Shown here: in pieces, positions 1 through 11,133 of the stretch
Layout: every line of letters begins with the position of its first letter
Position numbering within the stretch: position 1 is the first letter of the stretch
Assembly (NCBI GenBank): GCA_001051155.2
Contig: JYIP02000003.1
Location: 434,001-498,000, forward strand
Direction of reading: 5' to 3'
DNA length: 64,000 nucleotides
Origin: Chrysoporthe austroafricana
Lineage: Eukaryota; Ascomycota; Sordariomycetes; Diaporthales; Cryphonectriaceae
Made by a program: the position numbers and the translations under genes
The notes under the pieces: model-generated
What the model was told of the DNA's origin: nothing
Databases searched by the model: none
Seen by the model: only the letters and a program-made list of their open reading frames with translations

Positions 1-1898
1 ATCTTCCTTGTTACTATGCGTGCAGACCTCTTCGGCGGAAGCTTGAGGCTCCTTCTCGATGGAAACCTGAGGGGCCAACGCGATGTCTCTTAGATCAGCT
101 TCGACAATTCCGGCGCATGGCACAGTCTTGTCATGGGTGACCGCTCGAAGATCATCGTCTGTGACCCCAAGGCCGTTTTGTTCGATGGAATCCCAGTCCA
201 CCTCGCACATTGTATGTCCAATCGCGTGGCTCGGTTGGGCGGTTTGTTGTGGGCCGAGGCCACGTTGTTCATTTTCATCGGACATACTTGCAGCGATTTG
301 CGTGCGCACCTCATCTGGGCCGGACATGTAGTGCTTCAACTGGGGTTCCGGCCCATGCTCTGCTTTAATCAACTCTGCGCTCGGCTTAATTAGCTGACCG
401 AAGATGTCGAGGTTTCTCCCCACATCAATATCGAGGGTGCGGCGACGCTTGAGGTTCTCACCAGGCTGCTCATGAGGGTGCGAAAGGTCGCTATGGCGGC
501 GTTTACTGCCCTCTCGAGTGCCAGCTCCCCAGTTGACAAGCCTCTTGATAATCCTGACATCTGACCTTCTGTCACTGCGGCGTGCATTATCGAGGGAAAT
601 GCGTCTCTTAGACTCATGCTTAGGCTCTTCTCGCATGTCGGGGACTGGTTGATCGAAGACTGCGACGTTTGTCATAGACGTATCGACGCTTCCAGCGGGT
701 GTAGCGAAGTGAAGTGTGCTCTCGGAAATATTGGTAGTTGTGCACTCGCGTGTTGCGGTCGGTGAGCCGCGGGGGCGACCTTGGTGATTGAACTCGAGCA
801 CAGGGCTTGCGACGCTCTCTGTGCGGGTCGGCGATGATGCAAAGTGACCATTGGTGCTTGCAACCTCGACCTTGCCAGTATTTGGTGTGAAGCTCATGAT
901 GAAGTCCTTTAATGGGGACTCAGCAACTTTGGTAGGTGTCTTGCTCTTGTCTGCGAAGACCGAGCAACGCTTGTTTGGGGATGCGTAGGTGGCATGCTTC
1001 TCAGTGTCGGGAGTTAAGACAGTGAAGTGTACCTCGTTGGCATCCTCGGAAATGGTGCTTAGAGATGGGCGGATTGTGCGTCGGCGCCGCGCTGGCGTCT
1101 GGGCCTGTACCTGACGTATGGGCTCTTCGGATTCCGGCACACGTAGGGGTGATTGTCGCAGCTCCTTCTGTTGCTCCATGAATGCGGGCTCATCTATCTG
1201 GCTTGGGTGCAGCTCAAATCTGATAAAAGGCTGTAGGGGTGCAATTTTCTCGGAATTCTCATCGGGCGGGTTGATCGGCCAGCGTGTATTGTGTCTCTTT
1301 CGGGGGATCCAGGTGAGGCTTGCCGGGTCGAAGGTAGACCTCTTGCGAGGGCGTAGATTGTTGCGGAGGCGCAGATTGTCGTGCCAGATGGACTCCAGCG
1401 CGTTCTTGACTTGTTCTACAGAAATTTGTTAGCAATTGGCACCGCAAAGATGGGGTGCGCGCTTGGCTTCACAATAGGCAAAAGTGAATACAAGACGTAC
1501 CCCTAGCCCTCGCTAACTCGTCCTCTCCGGCGATCTCAGGCATAGCTTCCTCTTGAAACCCCGACATGCCATACGGAGGAGTGTATGACTGTGTCCTGGC
1601 GCGCTTTCTTTCCCCAAATGCCTGACTATCCAGCTCGGCGACGGCAACGCGGTAACTCATGTCGTTGTACGGCTTCCTGCTGACGCACTTATAGATTCTG
1701 TCGTTGCTGCGGCGCAAGAGCGAGGTCGGCACGGAAATACGGTCCCAAGCACGAGACTGGAAGGTGGGTGTTGGTGGCTTGAAGCAGCTCGCGGGTATGA
1801 AGGTCCTGACGTCGTAACATTGAGCGTCAGCGCCGCACGCGACCAGCGCCTCTGCGCAGGGTGGATGAGAGGACTCACGCATTATCGAGCCATGTCAT
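1..1898 (-). CDS. Unrecognised fungal protein, basic and low-complexity, 3' end beyond window
   Basis: Not recognised as a known family. The minus strand is open from 1415 to 1 with no stop, so the gene leaves the window on the left. Proposed exons: 1898-1879, 1787-1501 and 1415-1. The second intron (1500-1416, GTACGT...CTGTAG) is well supported and joins in phase 1. The first intron (1878-1788) and the ATG at 1898 are less certain; an in-frame ATG at 1882 is the alternative. About 574 residues are visible. The N-terminal third has a moderately conserved look (SRAWDRIS, KPYNDMSYRV). The rest is rich in Ser/Thr/Pro and basic clusters such as ARRRRTIRP and LKRRRTLD, which look like nuclear localisation signals. 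I infer a nuclear, mostly disordered protein; function unknown. Confidence 0.6.
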
Positions 1899-2650
1899 AT
1901 CTCCTTTTGTGATCGATTCCTCCCAGGCAGTTCTAGCCAGGCCAGTCGACTGGCGGGGCCTGTTGCCCTTCATCTGCGTGGTGTCGCGCTGTGCGACGAG
2001 GCGAGTCGGTGGTCGACCCGGGTGCCGAATCAAAGTAAACAAACCGCTTGGACGACGTAAATGACGATCGCACGACAAGGAGCTTCTGGGTGACGGCGAA
2101 TCTCGGGAATAATATGAAGATAACGTGATACTCGAGCAGCTTAGTCGCTTTGATTATGATTGTCGGTTTTTGCCCTTGGTCTTGTCGAGGACGCGTCTAT
2201 TCTGTAGTGTCTCGGGAGACGTCCTGCAAGAAGGTCCTCGAAGAGCTCGGTGGGGCGGCGAGGGCCGTCGTGGTGGTCGCGGTAACGGCGCCAGGAGACG
2301 AATGTTGACTTTCAGAGGCCGCAGCCAATCAGCCCTCACAACTCCCCAAGCTGTCCGAGATCGGCTAGCGCCCCGACCCCAGCACCCAGCTCCATCGCCT
2401 AGGTGCACGGGCCATCCCAAAACTTTCCTGTAGAGCCGCAGCGCATCGAATGCGTGAAAGCCTCTTCGAATATCTCCAACGTCCAATAGTCTCGACGCCA
2501 ACGACTCTACGACGGACCCGCCGACAAAATCCCACCGACTGGCCTCGATCAACTGCAACCGACGCCAGTGACATCGTGCGCGAATCAAAGAGCATCCACG
2601 AGCCGGATTGAGGCCCACGCCGGGCGACTTCAAAGGCGATCCTACCCACC
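1899..2650. other. Divergent intergenic region
   Basis: The stretch separates a minus-strand gene (start near 1898) from the plus-strand mrp10-like ATG at 2651, so it probably holds both promoters. Overlapping long open frames on the minus strand between 2154 and 2925 reflect GC-rich sequence and show no family signature. No RNA gene or repeat recognised. Confidence 0.4.
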
Positions 2651-2756
2651 ATGGCTAAGAAGCCCATGCGCCTGCCGCCACTGCGCGTGCTACGGGTGCG
2701 CAACCCGAACAAACAAGAGGGAAACCCTTGCATTACGGTCATGTCGTCAGTACTGG
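2651..2756 (+). CDS. mrp10: First exon of mitochondrial small-subunit ribosomal protein mrp10 (mS37); remainder not found
   Basis: Mrp10 is a small CHCH-type protein of the mitoribosomal small subunit. The ATG at 2651 sits in a good context (CCCACCATGG) and opens MAKKPMRLPPLRVLRVRNPN, followed by NPCITVMSSVLG, the typical Mrp10 N-terminus with the first Cys of the first CX9C pair. A GTAAGT donor follows at 2757 (phase 1). The next exon should open with the second Cys of that pair (a CWAS-like stretch) and then carry the second CX9C pair. I cannot find it in any frame in the following kilobase. This may be a truncated copy, a gene with a distant second exon, or a gene broken by insertion. Family identity rests on remembered sequence features only. 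Confidence 0.5.
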
Positions 2757-5135
2757 GTAAGTAACTGTTGTTTGGTGGTCCTCTTGTTACATTCCTGCTC
2801 GGCTCTGGCGTGGAAATTCCAAGGGCGCTGTCGGCGGCTGAAGAGGTGGAGATTGCGCCAATACCATACATACGAGGAAACACTAGACCCAATAAATCCG
2901 AGGGAGACACTCTAGCTCTGAGCAAGTCGGAGACCGGCTGGGGATAGGAGTGCTTCCACGTTTGGCTGCCCCGTCGAGAAGAGGTGGGTATCGCTACAGG
3001 ACAAACCCTGATGACGACGTATTGGGCTCAGGGAGGCATACAGCACTTCCAGGTGTGCTGGGATCATCTCCGGTATAATCAAGCACTCTCCTGGAGCCCG
3101 CGCACTCAGCCTTTCTTCGTGAGCTTCTCACTGCCAACATGCAGAAGCTCTGCCAAGGGGAGGGAAGGCATTAGGAGCTTGGGTTGCTCCCGTAGCCGAC
3201 AAAGGGAGATGCGCGACAACAATTCGAAAAATCAAGCAAGACATATTGAAGTGCGCAAGTGGTCGACAATTCCACCTCTGAAAAGAGGGGCCGAAGAGGT
3301 GTGTGGCGCCTATGGGATGCTGGCCATTGAAGGAAGGGAGATGATGGACCTTGTGCGTGGGAGCAAACACTGCAACGGGCAATCGTGCACATCTCATCGT
3401 TCTTGCTCGATTCATGGCTGCCGGTGTTGAGGCTTAATGGGGCGGGAGCCACAGGAATTGCGATCGGTGAAGGCGGCGGCATCGCCACCACAGGTCGACC
3501 ACTTTCAGATGAAAGATGACATGACCACGATCTTGGGATCTCGTCTTGGCCATCGCTGTTAAACATTCCTCCAAGCCGTGGATTAGTTCTGCGAGCTTCG
3601 AGACTTACCAATGTGGACCCAGGTGGTCAGAAAACAGAGTCAAGGCGCCCCTCTTCCCGAGGCCTATGGAGCATAACAACGGGCGTCAGCACAGACCTTC
3701 CGTATCGTGTTCAATGGCGTCACGTTCTCACATAGCGGAAGGGATGTGCAAATACGAACCCCAGGTGGATTGAAGCAGTCTGGCTGATCGCCATACTGAA
3801 TTGTGGCTCTGTCGGAAGACGTGGGGTGACTGGCAGATTATACTTCGGCAGGAAAAGCCTTGGACACAAGGCAAGGAGTGAACTCGGAACCCGACCAGAG
3901 CCGAGCGGGCGAGCAATTCTACGCGGACAAGTGTTCGAGTACAGGTGTTAATAATGAATCCTGATATATCTGACTCGCTAACTCATCTCTTACAGCATGC
4001 TGGGCTTCAACAGGATACGCTTCATCCGCATGTTCCGGTGTCGAGCAAGCACTACGCGAATGCATGGACGGGCCGAAACCAGCACCCAAGAAGAGAAACA
4101 ATATCAACTTCCATCTTTCGAGATTCCAGAAATACCTTGAGGGCAACAGCAAGAAATAAAGAGCAGTGTGTTTGACGGACTGTCAGGACGGTTTTCATCG
4201 GGTTTACTCCCGCGAACCTTCGATTGCAGTGCCGTTACGGATTCGTCATCGAAGACGCGACGACGAGCGCAAGATAGTCTTCGCTGCTCGAGACTGTCAC
4301 CCAGTGAGGCCCAGGAATAGAGCTCGCCGTCCGACACCAACGGACACATGACAGTGTGATCATGCATTGTGGAGAGGTCAAAAGTTGAGCAATGACAGCG
4401 ACTAGGACTTGGTCTTCAAGCCCATCTACAGGGCCTCAACCCAAGAGGGTTTATGCATGTGTTCGTGGGCGGTGGCCAGGGACGGAAACCAGAACGATAG
4501 CATGGATGCTTCGAAACTTAGGTTAAAATATGTACAAAGGCGCGAACACAGAATACTTGATCGTCCCATACCGTGAAGCACCCTTTATGCCGTGCTATTG
4601 CACTGTTCTGGTCTAGATGGCCTCCTGTATTGATCCCACCTCCCCGCGAAGTAGGCCCAGCTCCGATCATTGAGCGGCCTGGACCGAGCCCGGCAGGATC
4701 GTATTCTCTAAGTGGATCTTCTCATTGTTTCTCTTGTGATACTCTTGTGGTAGGTGGGTACCTCAATGAGTCTCTGGTCGAGCCTCATCTGCACTGGGCG
4801 CACCGCTGTCACCACCTACTTCTAGACCTAGATAGCCTAATAGCGAGTAGGTAAGACGAGAGTCGTATGTAGCGTATTGATTATAGTATACAGAGACATA
4901 TCAGTCCGAAATAGACGCTTTCTGCGGTTAGTGGTTGCACAAGACGAATCTCTGTATTGAATCTGCCCTGAAGCGCGCGCTGGGTCGATGAGGAGGCAAG
5001 CTTTAGGGGCGGTAGTTGATAGGGTTAGGGGTCTAGGGGTGTCCCAAACTCATTACGTTCATACTTGGAGCTCATCTCGCAAGCTTGTCGTGCTCACCAC
5101 GATTGCTCGTTTCGCAGATCGAAATAGCGTCAACC
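2757..5135. other. Intergenic, no gene recognised
   Basis: About 2.4 kb downstream of the mrp10-like exon. Open frames up to 148 codons occur on both strands (for example 2984-3430 plus and 3171-3611 minus) but overlap each other and show no family motif or coherent splice pattern. Nothing repetitive or RNA-like recognised. Confidence 0.4.
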
Positions 5136-6528
5136 ATGTCAGTCTACGTCGGAACTGCAGGCACTGTTAGAGGTGCATTCCCCGGGTCCGCACGCGTGGG
5201 CAGTGTCGCATGGGCAACGACCAGCAGAAAGTTCTCGCTGGCTGCTAGAGACAGAACGCCATCCACATCTACATCCGACTCCACTCCTACGCCAACGAGA
5301 GCAGGGCCATCATTGCCAGACCTCTCTGCTGGTGGCAGCGCGTATATAGTGACGACTCCGGGCAGTCCCCGTCGCGGATCTTCCAGCTTGACGAACCCAA
5401 GCGCTGAGGGTAGACCGAGACAAGCATCACGCGGGGCCTGGACCCCCAAATCTCCTGCTCTAGAAGCTGGTCAACATGCCCAGGCCCATAACCAGAAGTG
5501 GTTTTACAGAGGCGTGCTGCTACTCGGCCTGGACCAATCCACGACCCCGTGCGACATCACACAGGGTATTGCCGGGACGGCTCCGGTCGGCAAGGTCATG
5601 AACGTCAGGATGCTACGCGCGCCATCCGAGGCTTGGAGGGGCGACATTGGTGCAGCTGTCCTACTACACTCCAGTAAGCCCTCATACCTCCCGCTCTGTT
5701 TCTCCTCATCCCTTCCAACCCTTTTCCCGCCGTGGTCGCCCCTTGTCCCCCAGGGTGTCGAGATTTGTTCATTGACCAGAACTTGACTAGCTGATGCTGC
5801 GTACCGACTGATTCTGGCTGCTCGGAAGAGCATTTTCGCCATCAAAGGCAAATCACCCTATGCCACGCTCAGTGACTCTTTCAGCGCCAGGTTTCCCCTA
5901 CCCGATGCAACCGGTATTGTGCATTCGCGTGTGATGGAGCTCCGTGGGACCCGGGCAGCCTTCAGGGACCTGGACGAGAAGGCCATTCGGGGGATCCTCA
6001 AGTCTGATGAGGACGCTATGAATCATTCGGTCCCGTATGGGCTTGATTGCGAGCCCGTTCGGGTTCTTGAAGGGCAGAACAATATGCTGACGAGTGAGTG
6101 GGCCCAGACGGCAGTTGCTAGTCTTAGTAATATAAATGTTGATGCTAACCCATCAAGTGCGTTGGCCCTTCTTCTCTAACAAGTGGCAAACACAGCGGTT
6201 CGTACCGGCCCTCAGGAAAAGATTGGGACATATCTTATGGGTTGGATTCGGTCCCGACCCATGCTTTGATCCCGCGTGGGGAGTGCCTTTGTCCATAAAG
6301 GAACGCCTCGCCCTGGACAAAGAATTTGAAGCAAAGAGGCAAGCAAAGGGTTTAACTGATGATTACCACCCATACGAGAGGATCCTTCCACAGACAATGT
6401 CAAATGCTCAGCAAGCTATCAAATCAGACGAACCACAAAAGGTGGCGCCGGAAGGACCTCAACCACCTGGACAATCCGACGAACTACACGAGGAGGTGCT
6501 GAGACATGACAGCGTCAAAGACCAGTGA
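5136..6528 (+). CDS. RRM-like fungal protein, conserved hypothetical
   Basis: Three exons: 5136-5673, 5791-6093, 6158-6528, giving 403 residues with frame kept throughout. Intron 1 (5674-5790) uses GTAAGC...CTAG; intron 2 (6094-6157, 64 nt) uses GTGAGT...AAG with a textbook GCTAAC branch site. ATG context is CAACCATGTC. Residues 1-130 are Ser/Thr/Pro-rich. The middle (about 135-290) has alternating strand/helix character: WFYRGVLLLGLDQSTTPCDI, then AAVLLHS and DAAYRLILAARKSIFAIKGK, which resembles a degenerate RNA-recognition motif. The C-terminus (RWPFFSNKWQTQRF onward) ends in an acidic, Gln/Glu-rich tail. A role in RNA binding is inferred from this pattern only. Confidence 0.6.
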
Positions 6529-7183
6529 GATTTCCCACAGGGCCGGCAGCCCCGTCCGAGGGAATCCTTCTCAATGGGCGCACTATTGCGCAGTTGACCA
6601 TAGCAATATCACCGCTAACGCCAATGCTATGCGCGATCAGTTTCGAGCGCATCTCAGAGCACACCTCAAGGAGGCAGAATGAATCCAGCGTTTGGCCGGA
6701 AATATGAAAAATGAGTGAGAGAATGATGTGGACTTTGTACGCGACAATGTGCCTATGATGTACAGTCCTCTGCAGGACATAGTGCCATTCATTCGAATTG
6801 GCCGTCATGTCTTATACACTGCACCCATTCTGTATACTATCTCGTCCTGAAAGGACCAAAAAGATGAAAAAGAGTGAATGACCAACTCCTAGGACCTTCA
6901 TAAACAATCAATTTCCCGCGCCGGCCCTCACAAATTCACAAGCACAGCCGCCCCACCAAGCATCGCCCCCGTATAGATTTTGCAATCCAGCCTAAAATCT
7001 GTGGTGGGAGCTCTTTTCTACCCGAGGTCCGTTCCATCTGTCCTTTAGTTATTCGAGCGGGTACTTCCCAAACTCGTGATCGTCGATCTCACTATGGCGA
7101 GGCCGATAGGTCCCAGGATTCTCAGTCTGGAAATAGACTTGAGTCGTCTGAACTTCCTCTTTCGGTACATATGTGCATCTTCT
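6529..7183. other. Intergenic
   Basis: Holds the 3' flank of the RRM-like gene and then sequence turning AT-rich towards the repeat that begins at 7184. No gene recognised. Confidence 0.4.
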
Positions 7184-7825
7184 AACGGTAGACTGTCTCA
7201 GGCGAGGCTCTGCCGGACGTTGTTCTGGGAGGAAGTTAGAGGAGTGTGCTGTTTAACGCACAATACTTTCCCAAATACAGACCACTTCCATTCGTGTGCA
7301 GTTTGTCTAAGCCCAGTGACAACTGGAATTCTGCTGCTGAGCAGTCCCTTCACCGCCGGTAACACTTCCGCCAAGCCCAACGGCCACGAGGATGTTACTG
7401 ATACTGACATCGCCGCCCATCCTAACGCTCCTAGTGCTAATATTGCCGTAAGCACTGCCGTTAGTGAGTAGTATGGTAGTTACGGTTATGCTTAGCGTAA
7501 TTATAATAAGTTTCCTGCATATGCATATGGCGGTAACGCTTATATTTCCTATTAAGGCAGCGTAAAGGGTGGCATTAATCCCGAATTCTCGGAGCTCAAA
7601 CTTGAGATATCCGGTCTTCCAGACGAGCGTATTACTGACGGCCTACCGGCATTGCAGTTCCTATTCTAAATAAACGAAGCCTTTCATTCGGGCTGCCCTT
7701 ATAAATCTTTTAGACCAGGCTCTTTTGAACTTAGGTTATGCCTAATAATAAGGCCTGGATTATAACTATATATTATTCCGTACCGACTATACGTACTATT
7801 ATATCTAATTAAGAAGTTGCTTCCT
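7184..7825 (+). repeat. Left copy of a ~650-bp inverted repeat flanking the pectate lyase
   Basis: This segment matches the reverse complement of 13566-14221 almost end to end. Shared stretches include the outer end AACGGTAGACTGTCTCAGGC and, near the inner end, GACTATACG. Differences are mainly C/T and G/A changes (for example ATAATAAG against ATAACAAG), the pattern left by repeat-induced point mutation. Short coding-like stretches remain (GVCCLTHNT, GHEDVTDTDIAA in both copies), so the repeat may derive from a gene-bearing element. I see no transposase motif or target-site duplication at the outer edges. Confidence 0.75.
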
Positions 7826-8124
7826 TATTTCTTCATTTGCTTATAAGTGTAACAGAAGCGCTGAGCTTTGTAAGACCCTGCTGTGCAATTATGTTAAATT
7901 TCAATAGTTCTGATTCGTTTATTCAGTTACTAGGTAAGGGCCTTTAGCTTTCAGAAACGGGGAAGGGAAGGCGGGTGCAAACTGGTTTATTTCGCCCTAT
8001 TCTAGTCTGCATGGCCATTCTTTTGGGAAGGACCGACCCAGAGGTACTCTCTAGGCCTGTTTATATAGCTTAGCACCACCTATTTTTATAGAAAAGCAGT
8101 AAATTTGTCACTTTTGAGAAGCTC
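7826..8124. other. AT-rich spacer
   Basis: AT-rich sequence between two repeat segments; no gene recognised. Confidence 0.35.
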
Positions 8125-8450
8125 TAGCAATATCCTAAGGAAGGAACCCCCGGACGCCCTTTGCCTGCAGCGCCTGCCTTGCCCACCACTTACTACGCTC
8201 AGGCTTCCTAAACAAGCAATCGCGATAGCACGCCTTCCGTTTCAACAACCCCTCTCAATCCACATGGGATTTCATTTAAGGGGTACCCCTATATGTACTT
8301 CTGCACGTGGGATTCGACCAATCCCTTCTCCGGATTTCAAACCTAACTAATCCCTCAAGATCTTTTCGTAATAAACAGAGTTTAGGACACTCCGCGCAGG
8401 ACGGCCTTTCGGGCAAGCCACTTCAGGCTCGTCCTCCGCTCCGTTGAAAT
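8125..8450 (+). repeat. Dispersed repeat, inverted relative to 20335-20625
   Basis: Shares CTAGCAATAT, CCTTTGCCTGCAGCGCCTGC, AATCGCGAT, GCACGCCTTCC and CACTCCGC, in order, with the reverse complement of 20335-20625. Divergence is high and includes indels, so this is an old, mutated copy. It has no intact open frame of known type. Confidence 0.6.
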
Positions 8451-8969
8451 AGGAAATGCTAGAGCTAATTAAATGCTGAATAAGCATTGTAGAGGCTATA
8501 GAGAGGCGCGCTCGCACTGCTAAAGGCCGGATTCAATCTCAGTACTTCAGGATCCAACGTCACCATTATATAACCCCCCCAAGCGTCATTACTCTGCTTA
8601 AGTAATCCCAGTCTGAGTTTTAGGCCCGAGATAACGCACATACAAACAGATAGAAAAGGGCAAGAAGAAACTTAGTAACTCGATAGGCATCCAGGCTTTC
8701 CTAGTAATAATTACCAGAAAGCGAGTCTAGCAAACGACCTTACTATTAAATTTCAATTGTAAAGTCTTTATCTAAATTTTATTTATCATATTTTCATAAG
8801 TTACCTTAAGAAGCTGCGTAGATCCCAAATAAATGCAGAGATGGTTCCAAATTTTATAAAGAAACCGAGGTCGTTTCTACCAAACGCTCCTGCAGCTACG
8901 GGACGCTAAATCGTTAAAGTTGGAGCAATATAAGTCTCCAAATTGAGGAGCTGCTTAACAACACCCGTC
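8451..8969. other. AT-rich repeat-derived spacer
   Basis: AT-rich, many in-frame stops on all frames, no gene recognised. It lies just upstream of the split tRNA. Confidence 0.35.
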
Positions 8970-9125
8970 GGTCGGGTGGCGCAATGGTGTCAGTACTCCC
9001 CACTAACCACCCTTGAAATTAGAAAACGAGGCTAACCAAATCCGGAGGGGGAGGACAAAGAAAAGAGCGCGTAGCACTCCTACAAAAAAATGCTGAGGCT
9101 GTGGGTTCGAGTCCCACCTCGATCG
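8970..9125 (+). tRNA. tRNA-Arg(CCU) interrupted by a 77-nt insert in the D-loop
   Basis: All four stems can be built. Acceptor 8970-8976 (GGTCGGG) pairs with 9118-9124 (CTCGATC). D-stem GCGC at 8979-8982 pairs with 9067-9070. Anticodon stem TAGCA at 9072-9076 pairs with TGCTG at 9091-9095. The T-arm GTGGG/CCCAC encloses TTCGAGT. A run of T follows, a Pol III terminator. The anticodon loop reads CTCCTAC then seven A, which fits anticodon CCU plus a very short intron. The D-loop is split by 8989-9065, which begins GTCAGT and ends AAAAG and holds two CTAAC sequences. Removing it restores the common D-arm GGCGCAATGGTAGCGC, and a mature length of 72 nt. It could be a functional gene with an odd intron or an insertion-killed pseudogene. 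Confidence 0.55.
8989..9065 (+). other. 77-nt GT...AG insert inside the tRNA D-loop
   Basis: The ends are GTCAGT and AAAAG, and the body contains ACTAACC and GCTAACC, the fungal branch-site core. The same unusual donor GTCAGT is used in the last intron of the MFS gene at 48477. Its excision leaves an unscarred tRNA D-loop. No target-site duplication is obvious. Confidence 0.45.
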
Positions 9126-10112
9126 AATTTTTGCGATTTTTTTTATTTGAACAAACGAGGTTTGAAGTTTACCGTTTTAATCCGTCGATCCACCGGCAAG
9201 CATCAGGCAGGGGACATATACAGGGTTCTGCTAGCTCCTTATTGATAAGGACGTTATTTGGGTTATTATTTTCTTGATTTTGCTGCTATATCGGGTTATA
9301 TTGCTTTTCAAAAATTTAAAGGGTTTCTCCTTTCCACAAGGGCACGACGACCACCTTGCTGTCAGCTTACCCTCTTCAGGGTTAGGGTTAGGCCTCCTGA
9401 CGACCTTGAATTGCTTTTGAAGGGCTACGTTTGTAGGAAAGAATCAGTATTTGTAATGCCGTTTTGCTGCATCTTTCCCTTTGCTTTCCTATTCAAGCGG
9501 GAATTCCACTACCTATGCGGATTACGTAATAACATGTAGTTTCCCAAAATTACATACTGAGTCTCTCTCTTAACACCCCCTGGTATTTGGTTTACGGATA
9601 CAAGTTTGAGTAGGCTGAAAAGCGGACTGCTGCCTGCTATTTTCCCTGAGTGCTATAACAGCCGATGAGCGGTCTAAGCAGTCTCAAAAAAGGTTCTGAC
9701 GCGTAGTAAGAGCAATTATTTCAACAGCTACACCCAGCTTGAATCGATAGGTACTCAAGAGCGGCTGCCGTGAGAGGCTTCTGAAGCTAAAAATCAGGAC
9801 AATACATACTTATGCTGCGGGAACAAGCATAAGCGATAGGACATCCTTCTTCTGTATACCCTGTTGGTCGTTATCGTTTTTCGTCATAATTACCTGATAA
9901 ATTGTACCCTAATTGGTATTGCCCCGCCCTAGGTCGTGCTTTCCCTCCGGGAGCGACGAACATGAATTAGTCATCGTACCTTCCTCAAAATCGTCAAGGA
10001 GCCTGCCAGTCTCCCCTTCTAGAGAGGGCTGGAAATACGTTGTTTACGGGCATGATAGATCTCTATTACTATAAGCCACAGAGGATGGTCAAGACAATGC
10101 CTGCGTAGAGGA
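9126..10112. other. AT-rich, gene-poor spacer with short telomere-like tract
   Basis: No gene recognised. Near 9377-9392 the sequence AGGGTTAGGGTTAGG contains 2.5 units of the fungal telomere repeat TTAGGG. The remainder looks like decayed repeat sequence with frequent stops. Confidence 0.4.
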
Positions 10113-10193
10113 TAGGATCGACAAGGTTTGGTCGAAGGCCGCAGTGCAATGTGTATGTATTGCACTGTCGAGCTCGGACTCTTACGGCGGAGT
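10113..10193 (+). repeat. Short direct repeat, copy 1
   Basis: Matches 10499-10598 in the same orientation. Shared blocks are TAGGATCGA, AGGTTTGGTCGAAGG, GCACTGTCGAGCTC and GACTCTTACGGCGGAGT. Copy 2 has an extra ~19 bp. The 305-bp spacing would fit a tiny element or a tandem duplication; no coding content. Confidence 0.6.
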
Positions 10194-10498
10194 TTGAAAG
10201 GGACTAATTAAGGGGCAAAAAGGATTACATTCTATCAGGCCGACTTAAAGATACACGGTGTTATGCCTTGCCATTGATCTCCTCCTGTCGATGTGGCCTT
10301 CCAAGGAAGGTGCCAGTGGAAATGCATACCGGGGTTGTCAATCTTCCTAAAGTTGTGGAAGGTGCGCTTTGTCGATCGCGACTTCCCTCTTGGTAAGAAG
10401 CAGGGTTAGCCCCAAGCCAACTAGGCAGTCGCCCTACAGCCTTGCCTACCCTGATGCACCACCCTATCGCATCACAAAACACTGCCGGATCATCAACC

Positions 10499-10598
10499 TA
10501 GGATCGATGAGGTTTGGTCGAAGGTTATATGGCAGCCGAAGGGCTGCAGTGGAATGTCGATGTAGTGCACTGTCGAGCTCAGACTCTTACGGCGGAGT
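10499..10598 (+). repeat. Short direct repeat, copy 2
   Basis: Second copy of the repeat at 10113-10193, same strand, with an internal insertion around GGCAGCCGAAGGGCTGC. Confidence 0.6.
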
Positions 10599-11133
10599 CG
10601 TAAAATCATTGCACCATGCCCGCGGTGCCGACTCGGCCCAAGCCCTCAGCTCCCGGGCCACGATTGCTCGGTCTCCCGTGCTCGCTTCCGTTTGCCTTCC
10701 GTTTCGACCTCTCGTCCAGCTTTCAGGGCGGCTACCTCCATTCTTCAGGGGCGCAGGCAGTGGTGCGTCTTTGCGAGGCGCGCGCTGCAGCCCCAACTGC
10801 TATTTGCATTCGCAAAAGCATTCGCAAAGCCCAGCTGGCAATAGAGCAAACTTCTGCCTACTTAGTATCCGTACTTATATATTTATTATACCCATCCAAG
10901 ATGCAGGTCACAACACAGGCTAAAGAAGATAAGAACCAAGTGCCTCAACCCAATATCAGACAACCTCTCAGACTTCTATAATCCAGGATTAGAGTTACAG
11001 AGACAGATCACTCAGTTTACAATAATCTAAATAAGCTAATTACCCGACTCACAGTTAGCTAAGGAGTTAAAATACTAGTATATTAGTAATATATACTGAA
11101 TAGCTGGATATATAAGAATCACTCCATCACGGT
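10599..11133. other. Spacer with possible LTR edge
   Basis: GC-rich at first, then AT-rich. CTGTGTTGTGACCTGCAT on the minus strand near 10900-10920 resembles the TGTTRTGACC start common at fungal LTRs, and partly the TGTTATGACCC at 13398. No gene recognised. Confidence 0.25.

Noticed and set aside
2154..2925. Long minus-strand open frames (159 and 186 codons)
   Set aside because: They overlap each other and the mrp10 exon, have GC-rich low-complexity composition and no family motif.
5144..5449. 101-codon minus-strand frame
   Set aside because: Shadow of the RRM-like gene first exon.
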